DNA of 64,000 nt from Schaalia odontolytica. Lineage in GTDB: Bacteria > Actinomycetota > Actinomycetes > Actinomycetales > Actinomycetaceae. The stretch is from the NCBI RefSeq assembly GCF_009730335.1, contig NZ_CP046315.1:2356001-2420000 (forward strand). The letters are read 5' to 3'. The notes beneath the pieces were generated by a model. It saw only the letters and a list, made by a program, of their open reading frames with translations. It did not search any database and was not told the DNA's origin. Positions within the stretch are counted from its first letter, which is position 1. Every line of letters starts with the position of its first letter. Both the position numbers and the translations under genes were made by a program. Of this stretch, positions 39,409-48,295 are shown piece by piece.

Positions 39409-39797
39409 GCTTCAATGGTCCCACATGTGCGCACCTCACGAGGCAGGGGCCGCTCGCGCGGGTCGGCTCTCCCGGGCACGGGGCCGGGGGTCAGGCCCGC
39501 TTCACGCTGCCACGGCCTCGGCGATGAGGGGCGGCCTGTGGCGCACGCCCCGTGTGGGTTGATGCACGCCGCCACGGGATGCGCGCGGGCGTTGACTGGT
39601 CGTACAGTTGGGGGGCACGCCGGACCGGTATGCCCCGGGCTCCAAACTCTGCCGCTACGAGCGGCCTTCGCGCCGACAGGCGCATTCGGTTCGGCGTGCT
39701 TTGTCGTATGCGCGTGCCGGCGCGTATCCCGCGAACTACCGCCTCACGGCACGGTTATCCACGTTGTCCACCATATGAGTTCCACGCACTCCCTTGT
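39409..39797. other. Intergenic region 5' of the membrane protein gene
   Basis: Contains no convincing gene. A single TTATCCAC (DnaA-box-like) lies near 39764 and is not clustered. Open frames across it have no domain or ribosome site. Confidence 0.4.
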
Positions 39798-39968
39798 ATG
39801 CACGTGGGCCTCTTCCCCCGCACGTTAACCCGACGATATGCACGTGGGCCCCTTCCCCCGCACGTTAACCCGACGATATGCACGTGGGCGGCCCTGCCCA
39901 CGTGCAGGTCAAGGGGTTTCCGTGCGCATAAAGGGGTTTACGTGCAGGTCATCGGGCCCACGTGCGGA
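39798..39968. repeat. Intergenic dyad array, word GCACGTTAACCCGA (copy 2)
   Basis: A 40-bp unit is tandemly repeated (39799-39838 and 39839-39878, one or two differences) containing GCACGTGGGC and GCACGTTAACCCGACGAT. Inverted versions follow: GCCCACGTGCAGGTC, GGGGTTTCCGTGCGC, GGGGTTTACGTGCAGGTC and GGGCCCACGTGC. It shares its word with the array at 14806. Confidence 0.75.
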
Positions 39969-40051
39969 ACCCATGCGGGACAACAACTATCCACACACAG
40001 CGGGGCCGGCGCCGCATCGCAGCACCGGCCCCCACTGTCGTTCAGAAACCG

Positions 40052-41344
<1,293 letters not shown>

Positions 41345-41349
41345 TTAGT

Positions 41350-41383
41350 TGGGTCTGTTACGCGGGCGCGCGCAACAGACCCA
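41350..41383 (-). promoter_or_regulatory. Dyad in the purA leader (candidate operator or RNA hairpin)
   Basis: Perfect ten-base arms TGGGTCTGTT and AACAGACCCA separated by 14 bp of GC-rich sequence, immediately 3' of the -10 TAGGAT on the minus strand and 18 bp before the purA ATG. Could bind a repressor dimer or form a leader hairpin. Confidence 0.55.
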
Positions 41384-41388
41384 TCCTA
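41383..41388 (-). promoter_or_regulatory. -10 element (TAGGAT) of purA
   Basis: TAGGAT on the minus strand, about 50 bp before the purA start, directly bordering the leader dyad. The GACGAGGCCGGGGC word (41399-41412) occupies its -35 region. Confidence 0.45.
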
Positions 41389-41428
41389 CCGGAGGAACGA
41401 CGAGGCCGGGGCGCCCTGGCTGGTCGCG

Positions 41429-41923
41429 TCAGTTTCCGGCGGCAACCAGGGCGACGCCGACGCCCCACAGGGTGGCGCTCGTGAGGGCGGCGATCAGCTC
41501 GATGGCGATCGTCCATCCGAAGGCCTTGAGGGCGTGGAGGGTGGCCGTCCAGGCGCTGGCGGTGTCGCGGCTGCGCAGGTATTCGACGAGGAAAATCGCC
41601 GCGACCATGCCCAGGACGAGGCCGAGGGGCAGGCCGATGAACCATCCGACGACGCCACCGACAGCTCCCCATACGAGCGTGGATTGGGGGATTCCCGCCT
41701 TGTTCATGCCGCGGGCGGGGATCACGTATTTCAGGACCGTTCCGAGGATCAGGACAAACGCCACGATGGCGAAAACAATCCACGCGGCGCGGGTGCCGGT
41801 CATCCACGACCACACAAGGATCGCGCCTCCGACAACGGGTGCAGAGGGCCAGATCTGTACGACCGCACCGATCACTCCGATGAGGATGACGATGCCAACG
41901 ATGACGGTTCCAAGGACGCTCAT
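41429..41923 (-). CDS. DUF456 family membrane protein
   Basis: 164 residues with about five to six hydrophobic segments and glycine-rich helices (GAVGGVVGWFIGLPLG), matching the DUF456 pattern of small actinobacterial membrane proteins. The function is unknown in the family. TACGAT-N6-ATG precedes it, indicating a leaderless transcript. It lies 96 bp upstream of purA on the same strand, but purA has its own promoter. Confidence 0.75.
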   Translation of the reverse strand: MSVLGTVIVGIVILIGVIGAVVQIWPSAPVVGGAILVWSWMTGTRAAWIVFAIVAFVLILGTVLKYVIPARGMNKAGIPQSTLVWGAVGGVVGWFIGLPLGLVLGMVAAIFLVEYLRSRDTASAWTATLHALKAFGWTIAIELIAALTSATLWGVGVALVAAGN

Positions 41924-41929
41924 GGCCTC

Positions 41930-41935
41930 ATCGTA
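41930..41935 (-). promoter_or_regulatory. -10 element (TACGAT) six bases before the DUF456 ATG
   Basis: TACGAT-N6-ATG on the minus strand; no ribosome site, so a leaderless start is likely. Confidence 0.5.
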
Positions 41936-42008
41936 TCGTCTCCGGGTTTCGTGCGATGACGCTCACGCTGATAGCCTGGCCTCGTTACCCCGATCCCCAG
42001 GAGTGCTG

Positions 42009-42662
42009 ATGGATATCACTCCCCCGCGCCTGCCGTTGGACTCCCTCCTGAAGAGGCGCCCCATGACGGTGTACACCGTGTCGTGTCCGCCGGCAGGGGC
42101 CGTCGCGCGCTGCGTGGCGTTTTGGCGAGCCATCGGCATCAAGCGCGAGTCAACCACGATATGCAAGCGTTTCGCGGACATCGGCTGGTCGGGCACAGAA
42201 GTCACGGTCATGCCCGGGCAGGTCGAGAACCGAAAGCGGCTCCGTGACCGTGATTTTCCTGATGATCTCTCAGATATTCCTCCCAGCTTGCTGCTGGGAG
42301 GCCTCGCCGTCTACCTGACGTCGAAGGCGGTGCGCGCGCAGCTGCGCCACCTCAACAAGACGACGATCATCGTCGCGGCTCGCCCGATGCCGGGCGCCGA
42401 ACAGGCCAGCACCGAGCTGTGGTGTTTCCCCTGGGATACGGCGATTCAGCGCGCCCGCCCCGGCAAGGACCCCTTCGCCCGCGTCTTTGAGTACCTGCAC
42501 ACGGCCCTGCACCAGCAGGGCATCCTGCTGGCTCCCCCGCGCCTCGTCGACGGCGAGGAACTGCCCGAGGACCACCCCCTCTCCCCCACCAACATCGCCC
42601 AGATGCGGGGCAGTTTCCTCGACCCCGTCACCAAGTTCCTCCCGTCGAAGGAGCGGTCATGA
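42009..42662 (+). CDS. ELWC-family paralogue A, function unknown
   Basis: 217 residues, soluble, no signal peptide or helix. First of a tandem family whose shared landmarks are C-x3-W, GWSGTEV near residue 60, TELWC near 138, QGILLAPPR near 170 and a terminal MR-containing helix. I do not recognise the family and assign no function. The ATG at 42009 has AGGAG five bases upstream; the longer open frame to 41349 runs over the DUF456 gene and is not coding. Its stop overlaps the ATG of the truncated copy (ATGA). The cluster is isolated on the plus strand among housekeeping genes, which suggests an accessory insertion. Confidence 0.7.
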   Translation: MDITPPRLPLDSLLKRRPMTVYTVSCPPAGAVARCVAFWRAIGIKRESTTICKRFADIGWSGTEVTVMPGQVENRKRLRDRDFPDDLSDIPPSLLLGGLAVYLTSKAVRAQLRHLNKTTIIVAARPMPGAEQASTELWCFPWDTAIQRARPGKDPFARVFEYLHTALHQQGILLAPPRLVDGEELPEDHPLSPTNIAQMRGSFLDPVTKFLPSKERS

Positions 42663-42769
42663 CCCCCGGGTTCTCACTGCGCCGGATTTTCAACCGCCGC
42701 AGGTACTTCTATGCCAGGGTCGCGCTCGACCCGCAACAGGAGAAGGCACCATGCACAGTGAAGCAATGA
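42659..42769 (+). pseudogene. Truncated ELWC-family copy (36 codons)
   Basis: Encodes MTPGFSLRRIFNRRRYFY plus nine more residues that match the first 27 residues of the gene at 43558 with one change, then diverges and stops. Most nucleotide differences from that copy are synonymous, so it was a functional gene before an internal deletion. It is still coupled to the preceding gene by an ATGA overlap. Confidence 0.75.
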
Positions 42770-42806
42770 AGAAGCGACAGCCCCGCCGCGACAACGGAGA
42801 ATCACG

Positions 42807-43406
42807 ATGAACTCTTTCATCTCAAGTATGCAGCAAGGCTTCAACGAATCTTTCAGCGCCATCACCGTTTTTCAGCTGTCAGCACCCCCGTCCGATGCCG
42901 TCTCTCGCTGCGTCGGCCTCTGGAAGACGAAGGGGGCCCGCCGCACCAGTACCGGCATGCAAGAGCAATTCAAGCAGCGGGGATGGACCGGAACGGAACT
43001 GATCATCGGACACAGCGGTCGTGCATTCCTGACTAATGTTGTCTTCGAGACACGCTCATACCGTCGCCTCTTGTCACATGCCCCCTCTCTCTTGCCCGAC
43101 CGAATCAAGCGAGCCACCATCACCAAGGTGTACGTGGATATCATTGCACGCACAGTCGAGAGCGAATCGAGTCCGGTGACCGAACTGTGGTGCCTCACTG
43201 ATTGGGCAACACGGATGAATCTCAGCGGCTTTGAAAAAAGTTACGCTGAATCGTCGATGCACTCACTCGAAGAGTCCTTCAACGCGCAGGGCATCATGAC
43301 TGCACCCGCCCGTGACCTCAATCGCTGGGATATCCCGTCAGACATCCCCCTCTCACTCCCCGAGCTCACGGCAATGCGCAAGGCTGCAAAGAAGAGCCGG
43401 GGGTAG
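42807..43406 (+). CDS. ELWC-family paralogue B, function unknown
   Basis: 199 residues. Aligns with its neighbours through CVGLW, GWTGTEL near residue 56, TELWC near 128, FNAQGIMTAPAR near 165 and the ending MRKAAKKSRG. Identity to the flanking paralogues is low outside these motifs, so divergence is old or selected. The start at 42807 has GGAGA seven bases upstream. The codon bias is less GC-extreme than adjacent housekeeping genes. Role unknown. Confidence 0.68.
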   Translation: MNSFISSMQQGFNESFSAITVFQLSAPPSDAVSRCVGLWKTKGARRTSTGMQEQFKQRGWTGTELIIGHSGRAFLTNVVFETRSYRRLLSHAPSLLPDRIKRATITKVYVDIIARTVESESSPVTELWCLTDWATRMNLSGFEKSYAESSMHSLEESFNAQGIMTAPARDLNRWDIPSDIPLSLPELTAMRKAAKKSRG

Positions 43407-43557
43407 CCTCCCTCCCTGACCGATCACCACGAGGCCTCCCCTGCCTCGTCGATCCCCGGGGAATCTCGCGCAATAGTACCCTGACACCAGAGCGCATCTC
43501 GCTTGCGTTGGGACCGTGCTGATGCGCTGACACAGGTCGTGCACGAGGAGGCTGCTT

Positions 43558-44145
43558 ATGACCCCTGGTTTCTCGCTGCGCCGGATTTTCAACCACCGCA
43601 GGTACTTCTACGCCAGGGTCGCGCTCGACCCACAGCAGGCTCTCGACCTGTGCATCGGATACTGGGTGTCGACCGGCGCCTGGGGAGAAACGCCGGGAAT
43701 GCGCGAGCAGCTCGCCCAGCAGGGGTGGGTCGGCACCGAGATCACGACCGGCAGCGACGCTCGGCATATCGCCGTCTCATCCGTCTTTGACGAGATATCA
43801 CCCTTCGGCGTCTTCCCGTCCGCGGCGCCTCGCAATGTCAAACGGGTACGCCAGGAAAACACGCCTATCCTCATCGCCTCACGCTCCTGCTCGGTCGCAG
43901 GCCGCCCCGCGAGCGAACTCTGGTGCTGCGAGGCTCGCATTCTGCACGATGAACGCTGGGGTACTGACGCCTTCATAGACATGTCCTTCCGTGAACTCGC
44001 GGGCGACCTCCAGTGCCAAGGACTCCTCCTGGAAGCTCCTCGATTCTTCCACGGCGGAGACCTGCCGAAAGACCACCTCTTCACGAGAGAAAACGTCCTG
44101 TCGATGCGTAAGGCCGCCAAAAAGGAGTCTCGCCGCAGGCGCTAA
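43558..44145 (+). CDS. ELWC-family paralogue C, function unknown
   Basis: 195 residues with CIGYW, GWVGTEI near residue 60, SELWC near 122, CQGLLLEAPR near 155 and a C-terminal MRKAAKKESRRRR. The start at 43558 has GAGGAGG upstream. Its first 27 residues are those retained in the truncated copy at 42659, so that copy and this gene derive from a recent duplication. The basic tail resembles that of paralogue B. No enzymatic motif is recognised. Confidence 0.7.
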   Translation: MTPGFSLRRIFNHRRYFYARVALDPQQALDLCIGYWVSTGAWGETPGMREQLAQQGWVGTEITTGSDARHIAVSSVFDEISPFGVFPSAAPRNVKRVRQENTPILIASRSCSVAGRPASELWCCEARILHDERWGTDAFIDMSFRELAGDLQCQGLLLEAPRFFHGGDLPKDHLFTRENVLSMRKAAKKESRRRR

Positions 44146-44183
44146 CGCGCACCCACGGCGAGACAACAGATGGTTCGGAAGAC

Positions 44184-45161
44184 TCAGCCCTGCGCGCGCA
44201 GGGAAGCCACCTCGTACAGGGCAATGCCCGTGGCGACGGCCGCGTTGAGGGACTCGACGGTCGACGCGATCGGGATCGACACGATCTGGTCGCAGGTCTC
44301 ACGCACGAGGCGGGACAGGCCGGCGCCCTCGGCACCGGTCACGACGACGAGGGGGCCATCGGCCAGCGACAGGCCACGCAGGGGCGCGTCGCCGCCGCCA
44401 TCCAGGCCGACCACGAAGTAGCCAGCCTGCTTAGCCTCCTCGAGGGCGCGCACAAGGTTCGTCGCACGAGCCACGGGCACTCGGGCGGCCGCACCGGCCG
44501 ACACCTTCCACGCGGTCGTGTTGACACCCGCGCTGCGACGCTCGGGAATGATGACGCCGTCCGCTCCGAACGCGCCCGCACTGCGCAGGACCGCGCCCAG
44601 GTTGTGAGGGTCCGTCACCTGGTCGAGGGCGACGAGGAGCGGGTGGCCCAGCTGCTGCAGAGAACCCGCGATCAGATCGGAGGCGTCGGCGTACTCGTAT
44701 CCGCGCACCTCGATGGCGACGCCCTGGTGGACGGCGCCGTCAGTCGCGACATCCAGGTCGCGGCGGGTGACCTCGTAAACGGGGGCTCCCATGGCCGAGG
44801 CGAGGCGCACAACCTCCTCGACGCGGTCGTCCTTCACGTTGTCGAGGACGAAGACTCGCTCGATCGGGACCGAGGCGCGGGCGGCCTCGGCGACCGGGTT
44901 GCGGCCGGCGATCAGCTCGTGACCGGGCTTGACGCGGATCGACGACTTGGCGCGGGCGCGCGCGATCGCGGCCTCCTGGGCCTCGCGGGCCTCGCGCTTC
45001 ACCTTGCGCTTGTGGGCAGGATGGTAGGTGCGATCCTCGGCCTTGGGGGTCGGGCCCTTGCCTTCGAGGCGGCGGCGAGAGTGGCCGCCGGTGCCGACCT
45101 GCGCGCCCTTCTTGGTGCCCTTCTTACGGATGGCGCCGGGGCGCCCGCTGTGTGAGGCCAT
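44184..45161 (-). CDS. rlmB: TrmH/SpoU-family 23S rRNA 2'-O-ribose methyltransferase (RlmB type)
   Basis: 325 residues: a long basic N-terminal extension (1-90, Lys/Arg-rich), a substrate-binding L30-like domain (GHELIAGRNPVAEAARA), then a SPOUT domain with LDQVTDPHNLGAVLRSAGAFG, VVTGAEGAGLSRLVRETCD and SLNAAVATGIALYE, forming the AdoMet knot. Methylates a ribose in 23S rRNA (G2251-type in E. coli). The start at 45161 has GAGGAG six bases upstream. In many actinobacteria this gene follows cysS; here a repeat island and DUF1697 lie between. Confidence 0.9.
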   Translation of the reverse strand: MASHSGRPGAIRKKGTKKGAQVGTGGHSRRRLEGKGPTPKAEDRTYHPAHKRKVKREAREAQEAAIARARAKSSIRVKPGHELIAGRNPVAEAARASVPIERVFVLDNVKDDRVEEVVRLASAMGAPVYEVTRRDLDVATDGAVHQGVAIEVRGYEYADASDLIAGSLQQLGHPLLVALDQVTDPHNLGAVLRSAGAFGADGVIIPERRSAGVNTTAWKVSAGAAARVPVARATNLVRALEEAKQAGYFVVGLDGGGDAPLRGLSLADGPLVVVTGAEGAGLSRLVRETCDQIVSIPIASTVESLNAAVATGIALYEVASLRAQG

Positions 45162-45270
45162 GGTGTCTCCTCGTTTTCTCGTGAACTGACACAAGCGTAC
45201 GGGTTTTGGGCTGCATCGGGGCCGCAGGGGCGCGCGCGGGGGCCTAAATCACGATTGGGCGGGGTCAGCC

Positions 45271-45813
45271 TCAGCACTGCGACAGCATGGCTGCGATCTT
45301 CTCGACCGTCGCACCCGAGCGGATCGTCACCTGGCGATAGAAGTCCTCGCGCAGCAGGCGCTTGTGATACGCAGTCTTCAGGAATTCTTTTTCGTCGAAC
45401 TTGCCCCAAAACACAGCGCTCTCACCAAAGTGGACGGCCTCATCACCCAGTTCCATCGCCTCGATGCGTTCGCGCACGTGATCCCGGTCCAGGCCTCTCG
45501 TGTAGAACAGGGCGTCGCGACGGGCGATGTCGCCGTGCCACCAGTCGGGCAGGCCAGACAGCTCAGCAAGGTAGTCCTCCCCCGTCAGAATCGCGAGACG
45601 GATCGGGAAGTCATAGTTTCTTTCCAGGATGTCTTCGACCACCTGGGCCACGTCCTCAGCCGGGGCGTCGGATTCGAACAGGAGGTTGCCGCTGTTAATA
45701 TAGCTGCGCACGTTCGTAAAGCCAGCGCGCGCGATGAGCTCACGCAGCTCGCTCATGACGACCTTGTTCTTGCCGCCGACGTTGATGCCGCGCAGCAGAG
45801 CCACGTACTCCAT
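45271..45813 (-). CDS. DUF1697 family protein
   Basis: 180 residues beginning MEYVALLRGINVGGKNKVVM, with YINSGNLLFES, the conserved start of DUF1697 proteins. The fold is known in the family but the function is not. The ATG at 45813 has AGAGGA about five bases upstream. It lies between the methylase gene and the second repeat island and is probably monocistronic. Confidence 0.85.
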   Translation of the reverse strand: MEYVALLRGINVGGKNKVVMSELRELIARAGFTNVRSYINSGNLLFESDAPAEDVAQVVEDILERNYDFPIRLAILTGEDYLAELSGLPDWWHGDIARRDALFYTRGLDRDHVRERIEAMELGDEAVHFGESAVFWGKFDEKEFLKTAYHKRLLREDFYRQVTIRSGATVEKIAAMLSQC

Positions 45814-45948
45814 GCTGTTCCTCTCCGTTTGCCGTGATGCCTCGCGGCGTCGACTGGTTATCAGATTACGGCCTTGACTCGCATCGCGCTGATCCCGCAC
45901 GTGATCCCTCCAATCCGCACGCGGGCCCTCCAAGCCATAAACTCACAC

Positions 45949-46041
45949 CCACCAAACAGGGGAATTGCACGACACGGGGGTCCGACACACCGACGACACA
46001 CTGCTAGAAAGCTACGTGTCGTGCAAACCCCCATTGCCGCC
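45949..46041. repeat. Constant-frame hairpin element (copy 2)
   Basis: Frame CCACCAAACAGGGGA ... ACCCCCATTGCCGCC and centre CGACACACCGACGACA match the copy at 15129. The stem is different and perfect: TGCACGACACG pairs with CGTGTCGTGCA. Confidence 0.65.
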
Positions 46042-46101
46042 CCAATCGGCACCCGCCGCATCACCTACTGGGCAAGGACTCACCGCTTACGGCAGCTATG
46101 C

Positions 46102-46282
46102 GTTACAAACGTCGTCAAACCAGAGCATTTTGAAGCCCTCTGTGAGGACCCGTGTTACAAACGTCGTCAATCTGAGGCCAAAATCCACTTTTTTTCGCAA
46201 AAATGCCGTCGGATTGACGACGTTTGTAACAAGCGCAAGATAATCCGCACGAAAAGCAGCTCGGATTGACGACGTTTGTAAC
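46102..46282. repeat. Intergenic dyad array, word GTTACAAACGTCGTCAA
   Basis: Four copies: direct at 46102 and 46154, inverted at 46212 and 46264. The two inner copies are a perfect 19-bp inverted repeat around a 39-nt loop with a T7 run; the outer two share 17 bp. Nested hairpin architecture, no coding potential. Confidence 0.85.
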
Positions 46283-46329
46283 AACACGCGCCGAACCAGA
46301 CAACAGCGACCTGGCCCCACTGGTGTGGA

Positions 46330-46436
46330 GGGCGCCGGAGGGACCGGAGGGCACGGAGGGCACGGGCGGGCTTCGAGGCGCGGCGCCGAACGAAGTGAGG
46401 CCCTAGCCTCGCGGGCGGCCGGGGCCTCCGGCGCCC
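46330..46436 (+). ncRNA. Candidate structured element R (copy 2)
   Basis: Homologue of 15231-15330. The closing stem is GGGCGCCGGAG/CTCCGGCGCCC, with T-A replaced by C-G on both sides. The inner GCTTCG/CGAAGT tolerates a G-U pair, and GAGGC/GCCTC is kept with a shorter loop. Strand and expression unknown. Confidence 0.45.
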
Positions 46437-46533
46437 GGAACACCCGTGGGGCCACAAGCAGCAACACGCCGCTCGGACGGCGGGCCGCCGCCCACGGGCA
46501 CATCAAGCAGCCCGGCCCGGCTCGCGCGAGGGC

Positions 46534-46603
46534 CGCTGCACCCGTTACGGGGCGCGACACCCGATCAGAAGGGGTGAACTGCCTACGGATCGGGTGCAGC
46601 GCA
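46534..46603. repeat. Intergenic dyad element, word TGCACCCGAT (copy 3)
   Basis: CGCTGCACCCGTTA and GACACCCGATCA in direct orientation, then GGGGTG and GATCGGGTGCAGCG inverted. Same word as 3812 and 4016, but different spacing. Confidence 0.65.
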
Positions 46604-46655
46604 CCAAATCACAAGAGCAAACGCGGAATCGGCGAGACGACCGCCGACACGCACA

Positions 46656-46685
46656 AGGCCCCGGGAGCGCGCGCTCCCGGGGCCT
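46656..46685 (-). terminator. cysS terminator (30-nt perfect palindrome)
   Basis: AGGCCCCGGGAGCG and its exact complement abut with essentially no loop, 14 bp downstream of the cysS stop. A very strong stem without a T tract, as is common in high-GC actinobacteria. Confidence 0.75.
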
Positions 46686-46698
46686 CAGCACACAGCGA

Positions 46699-48156
46699 TC
46701 AGCCAACGCTCCACGTCGCGCCATCGCGCCCGTCCGCGACGGTGACGCCGGCGGCGGCCAGGCGGTCGCGCAGCTCGTCGGCGCGAGCCCAGTCTTTGGC
46801 GGCGCGGGCAGCAGCCCGTTCCTCCAGCACGGCCTGGACCAGCGCGTCCAGCGCCGAGTGCTCGGCCGCAGCCGCGCCAGAAGCGCCAGCGCCGATGCCG
46901 GCCTGTCCGCGCCACTGTTCAGAAGCGGGGTCCAGGCCCAGCACATCCAGCATGGAGCGAACCAGGATCTGCTCGCGGTACACACCGGAAACGTCACCAG
47001 CAGCAAGCGCGGCGTTACCGGCCTTGAGGTGCTCGTGCAGGACCGCGAGCGCGCCGGCGACGTTGAGGTCGTCGTCCATGGCGGCGACGAAGGCCTCGGG
47101 CAGGTCGGCGGGTGCCAGGGCAATCTCGGAGGCCGGAGCCTCACCGGCGGTCTCAATGGCACGAGCTACAAAGGTGGAGAACTTCTCCCAGGCGGCGTGC
47201 GCGGCGGGCAGCGTCTCGGCGCCCCATTCGATGGAGGAGCGGTGGTGAACGGTGGACAGCGCCCAACGCACGGCGACGGCCGGATACTCCTCGGTGAGCG
47301 CCCCGATCGACAGGACGTTACCGAGCGACTTGGACATCTTCTCGCCCTTGGTGGTCACCCACGCGTTATGGACCCACAGACGCGCGAACTCCCAGCCCGC
47401 GCCGTGCGACTGGGCCTGTTCGTTCTCATGGTGCGGGAAACGCAGGTCGATGCCGCCGCCGTGGATGTCGAACTCGTCGCCGAGGTAGCGGCGCGACATG
47501 GCGGAGCACTCGAGGTGCCAGCCGGGTCGCCCGCGTCCCCACGGGCTGTCCCACGAGGCGGTGGCGGGCTCACCGGGCTTCGTGGCCTTCCACAGGGCGA
47601 AGTCGCGGGGGTCGCGCTTGCCTGCCTCCACGGCCTCGTCGATCTGAGCGTCGTCCTCGGTGGTGCGCATGTCGGCCAGGCGCTGGCGGGTGAGCGAGCC
47701 GTAATCGGCCTGGGAGTGCACGTCGAAGTACACATTCCCGTGCCCGTCGCTGTAAGCGTGGCCGGCGTCGATGAGGCTCTGAACGAGGTCGAGCTGCTCG
47801 GGAATGTGTCCGGTGGCGCGCGGCTCGTAGGTGGGGGCCTGCACACCGAGGGTCTCGTACGCCTGCGTGAACTCGCGCTCGAAGCGGTAGGCCCACGCCC
47901 ACCAGTCCCAGCCGGCTTCGGCGGACTTGTGCAGGATCTTGTCGTCGATGTCGGTGACGTTGCGGACGTAGGTGACCTCGTAGCCGCTGCGGCGCAGCCA
48001 GCGGATCAGCGTGTCGAAGGAGACGGCGGCGCGCAGGTGGCCGACGTGGGGGGATCCCTGGACGGTGGCGCCACACAGGTAGATGCCGACCTTCCCGGGG
48101 GTGACCGGTGTCAGGGGCTGGACGCGGGCGCTCTTGGAGTCGTACAGGTGAAGCAT
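46699..48156 (-). CDS. cysS: Cysteinyl-tRNA synthetase
   Basis: 485 residues. Class I synthetase charging tRNA-Cys. CGATVQG supplies a Zn-binding Cys, PHVGHLR is the HIGH motif, KMSKS lies near residue 270, and the Zn site continues with ECSAMSRR and HHENEQAQS. Full length. The ATG at 48156 is preceded by TAGGAT-N6, so translation is probably leaderless. The terminator is the palindrome at 46656. MshC-type ligases share the fold, but the length and KMSKS context fit CysS. Confidence 0.96.
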   Translation of the reverse strand: MLHLYDSKSARVQPLTPVTPGKVGIYLCGATVQGSPHVGHLRAAVSFDTLIRWLRRSGYEVTYVRNVTDIDDKILHKSAEAGWDWWAWAYRFEREFTQAYETLGVQAPTYEPRATGHIPEQLDLVQSLIDAGHAYSDGHGNVYFDVHSQADYGSLTRQRLADMRTTEDDAQIDEAVEAGKRDPRDFALWKATKPGEPATASWDSPWGRGRPGWHLECSAMSRRYLGDEFDIHGGGIDLRFPHHENEQAQSHGAGWEFARLWVHNAWVTTKGEKMSKSLGNVLSIGALTEEYPAVAVRWALSTVHHRSSIEWGAETLPAAHAAWEKFSTFVARAIETAGEAPASEIALAPADLPEAFVAAMDDDLNVAGALAVLHEHLKAGNAALAAGDVSGVYREQILVRSMLDVLGLDPASEQWRGQAGIGAGASGAAAAEHSALDALVQAVLEERAAARAAKDWARADELRDRLAAAGVTVADGRDGATWSVG

Positions 48157-48162
48157 GGCTCA

Positions 48163-48168
48163 ATCCTA
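48163..48168 (-). promoter_or_regulatory. -10 element (TAGGAT) six bases before the cysS ATG
   Basis: TAGGAT-N6-ATG on the minus strand, no ribosome site; leaderless start likely. Confidence 0.55.
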
Positions 48169-48220
48169 CCTGGGCACCTGGCCCGCTTCCGCCCGCGACC
48201 GCATTCGCGGAAGTATGTAA

Positions 48221-48279
48221 CGAGGCCCGGGCCACGACTGCGCAACCGCGCGGCTTCGCTGGTGGGGGCTCGGGCCTCG
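48221..48279 (-). terminator. thrC terminator hairpin
   Basis: Perfect nine-base arms CGAGGCCCG/CGGGCCTCG around a 41-nt structured loop, 17 bp after the thrC stop. Confidence 0.55.
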
Positions 48280-48295
48280 GCGAGTCAGGGAAAAC

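Noticed and set aside
39798-39968. CRISPR-like tandem repeat
   Set aside because: Only two direct 40-bp copies with no distinct spacers, followed by inverted copies; no cas genes in the window.
39764-39990. DnaA-box-like TTATCCAC and CTATCCACA as a possible origin
   Set aside because: Only two isolated boxes, no AT-rich region and no dnaA/dnaN/gyr genes nearby.
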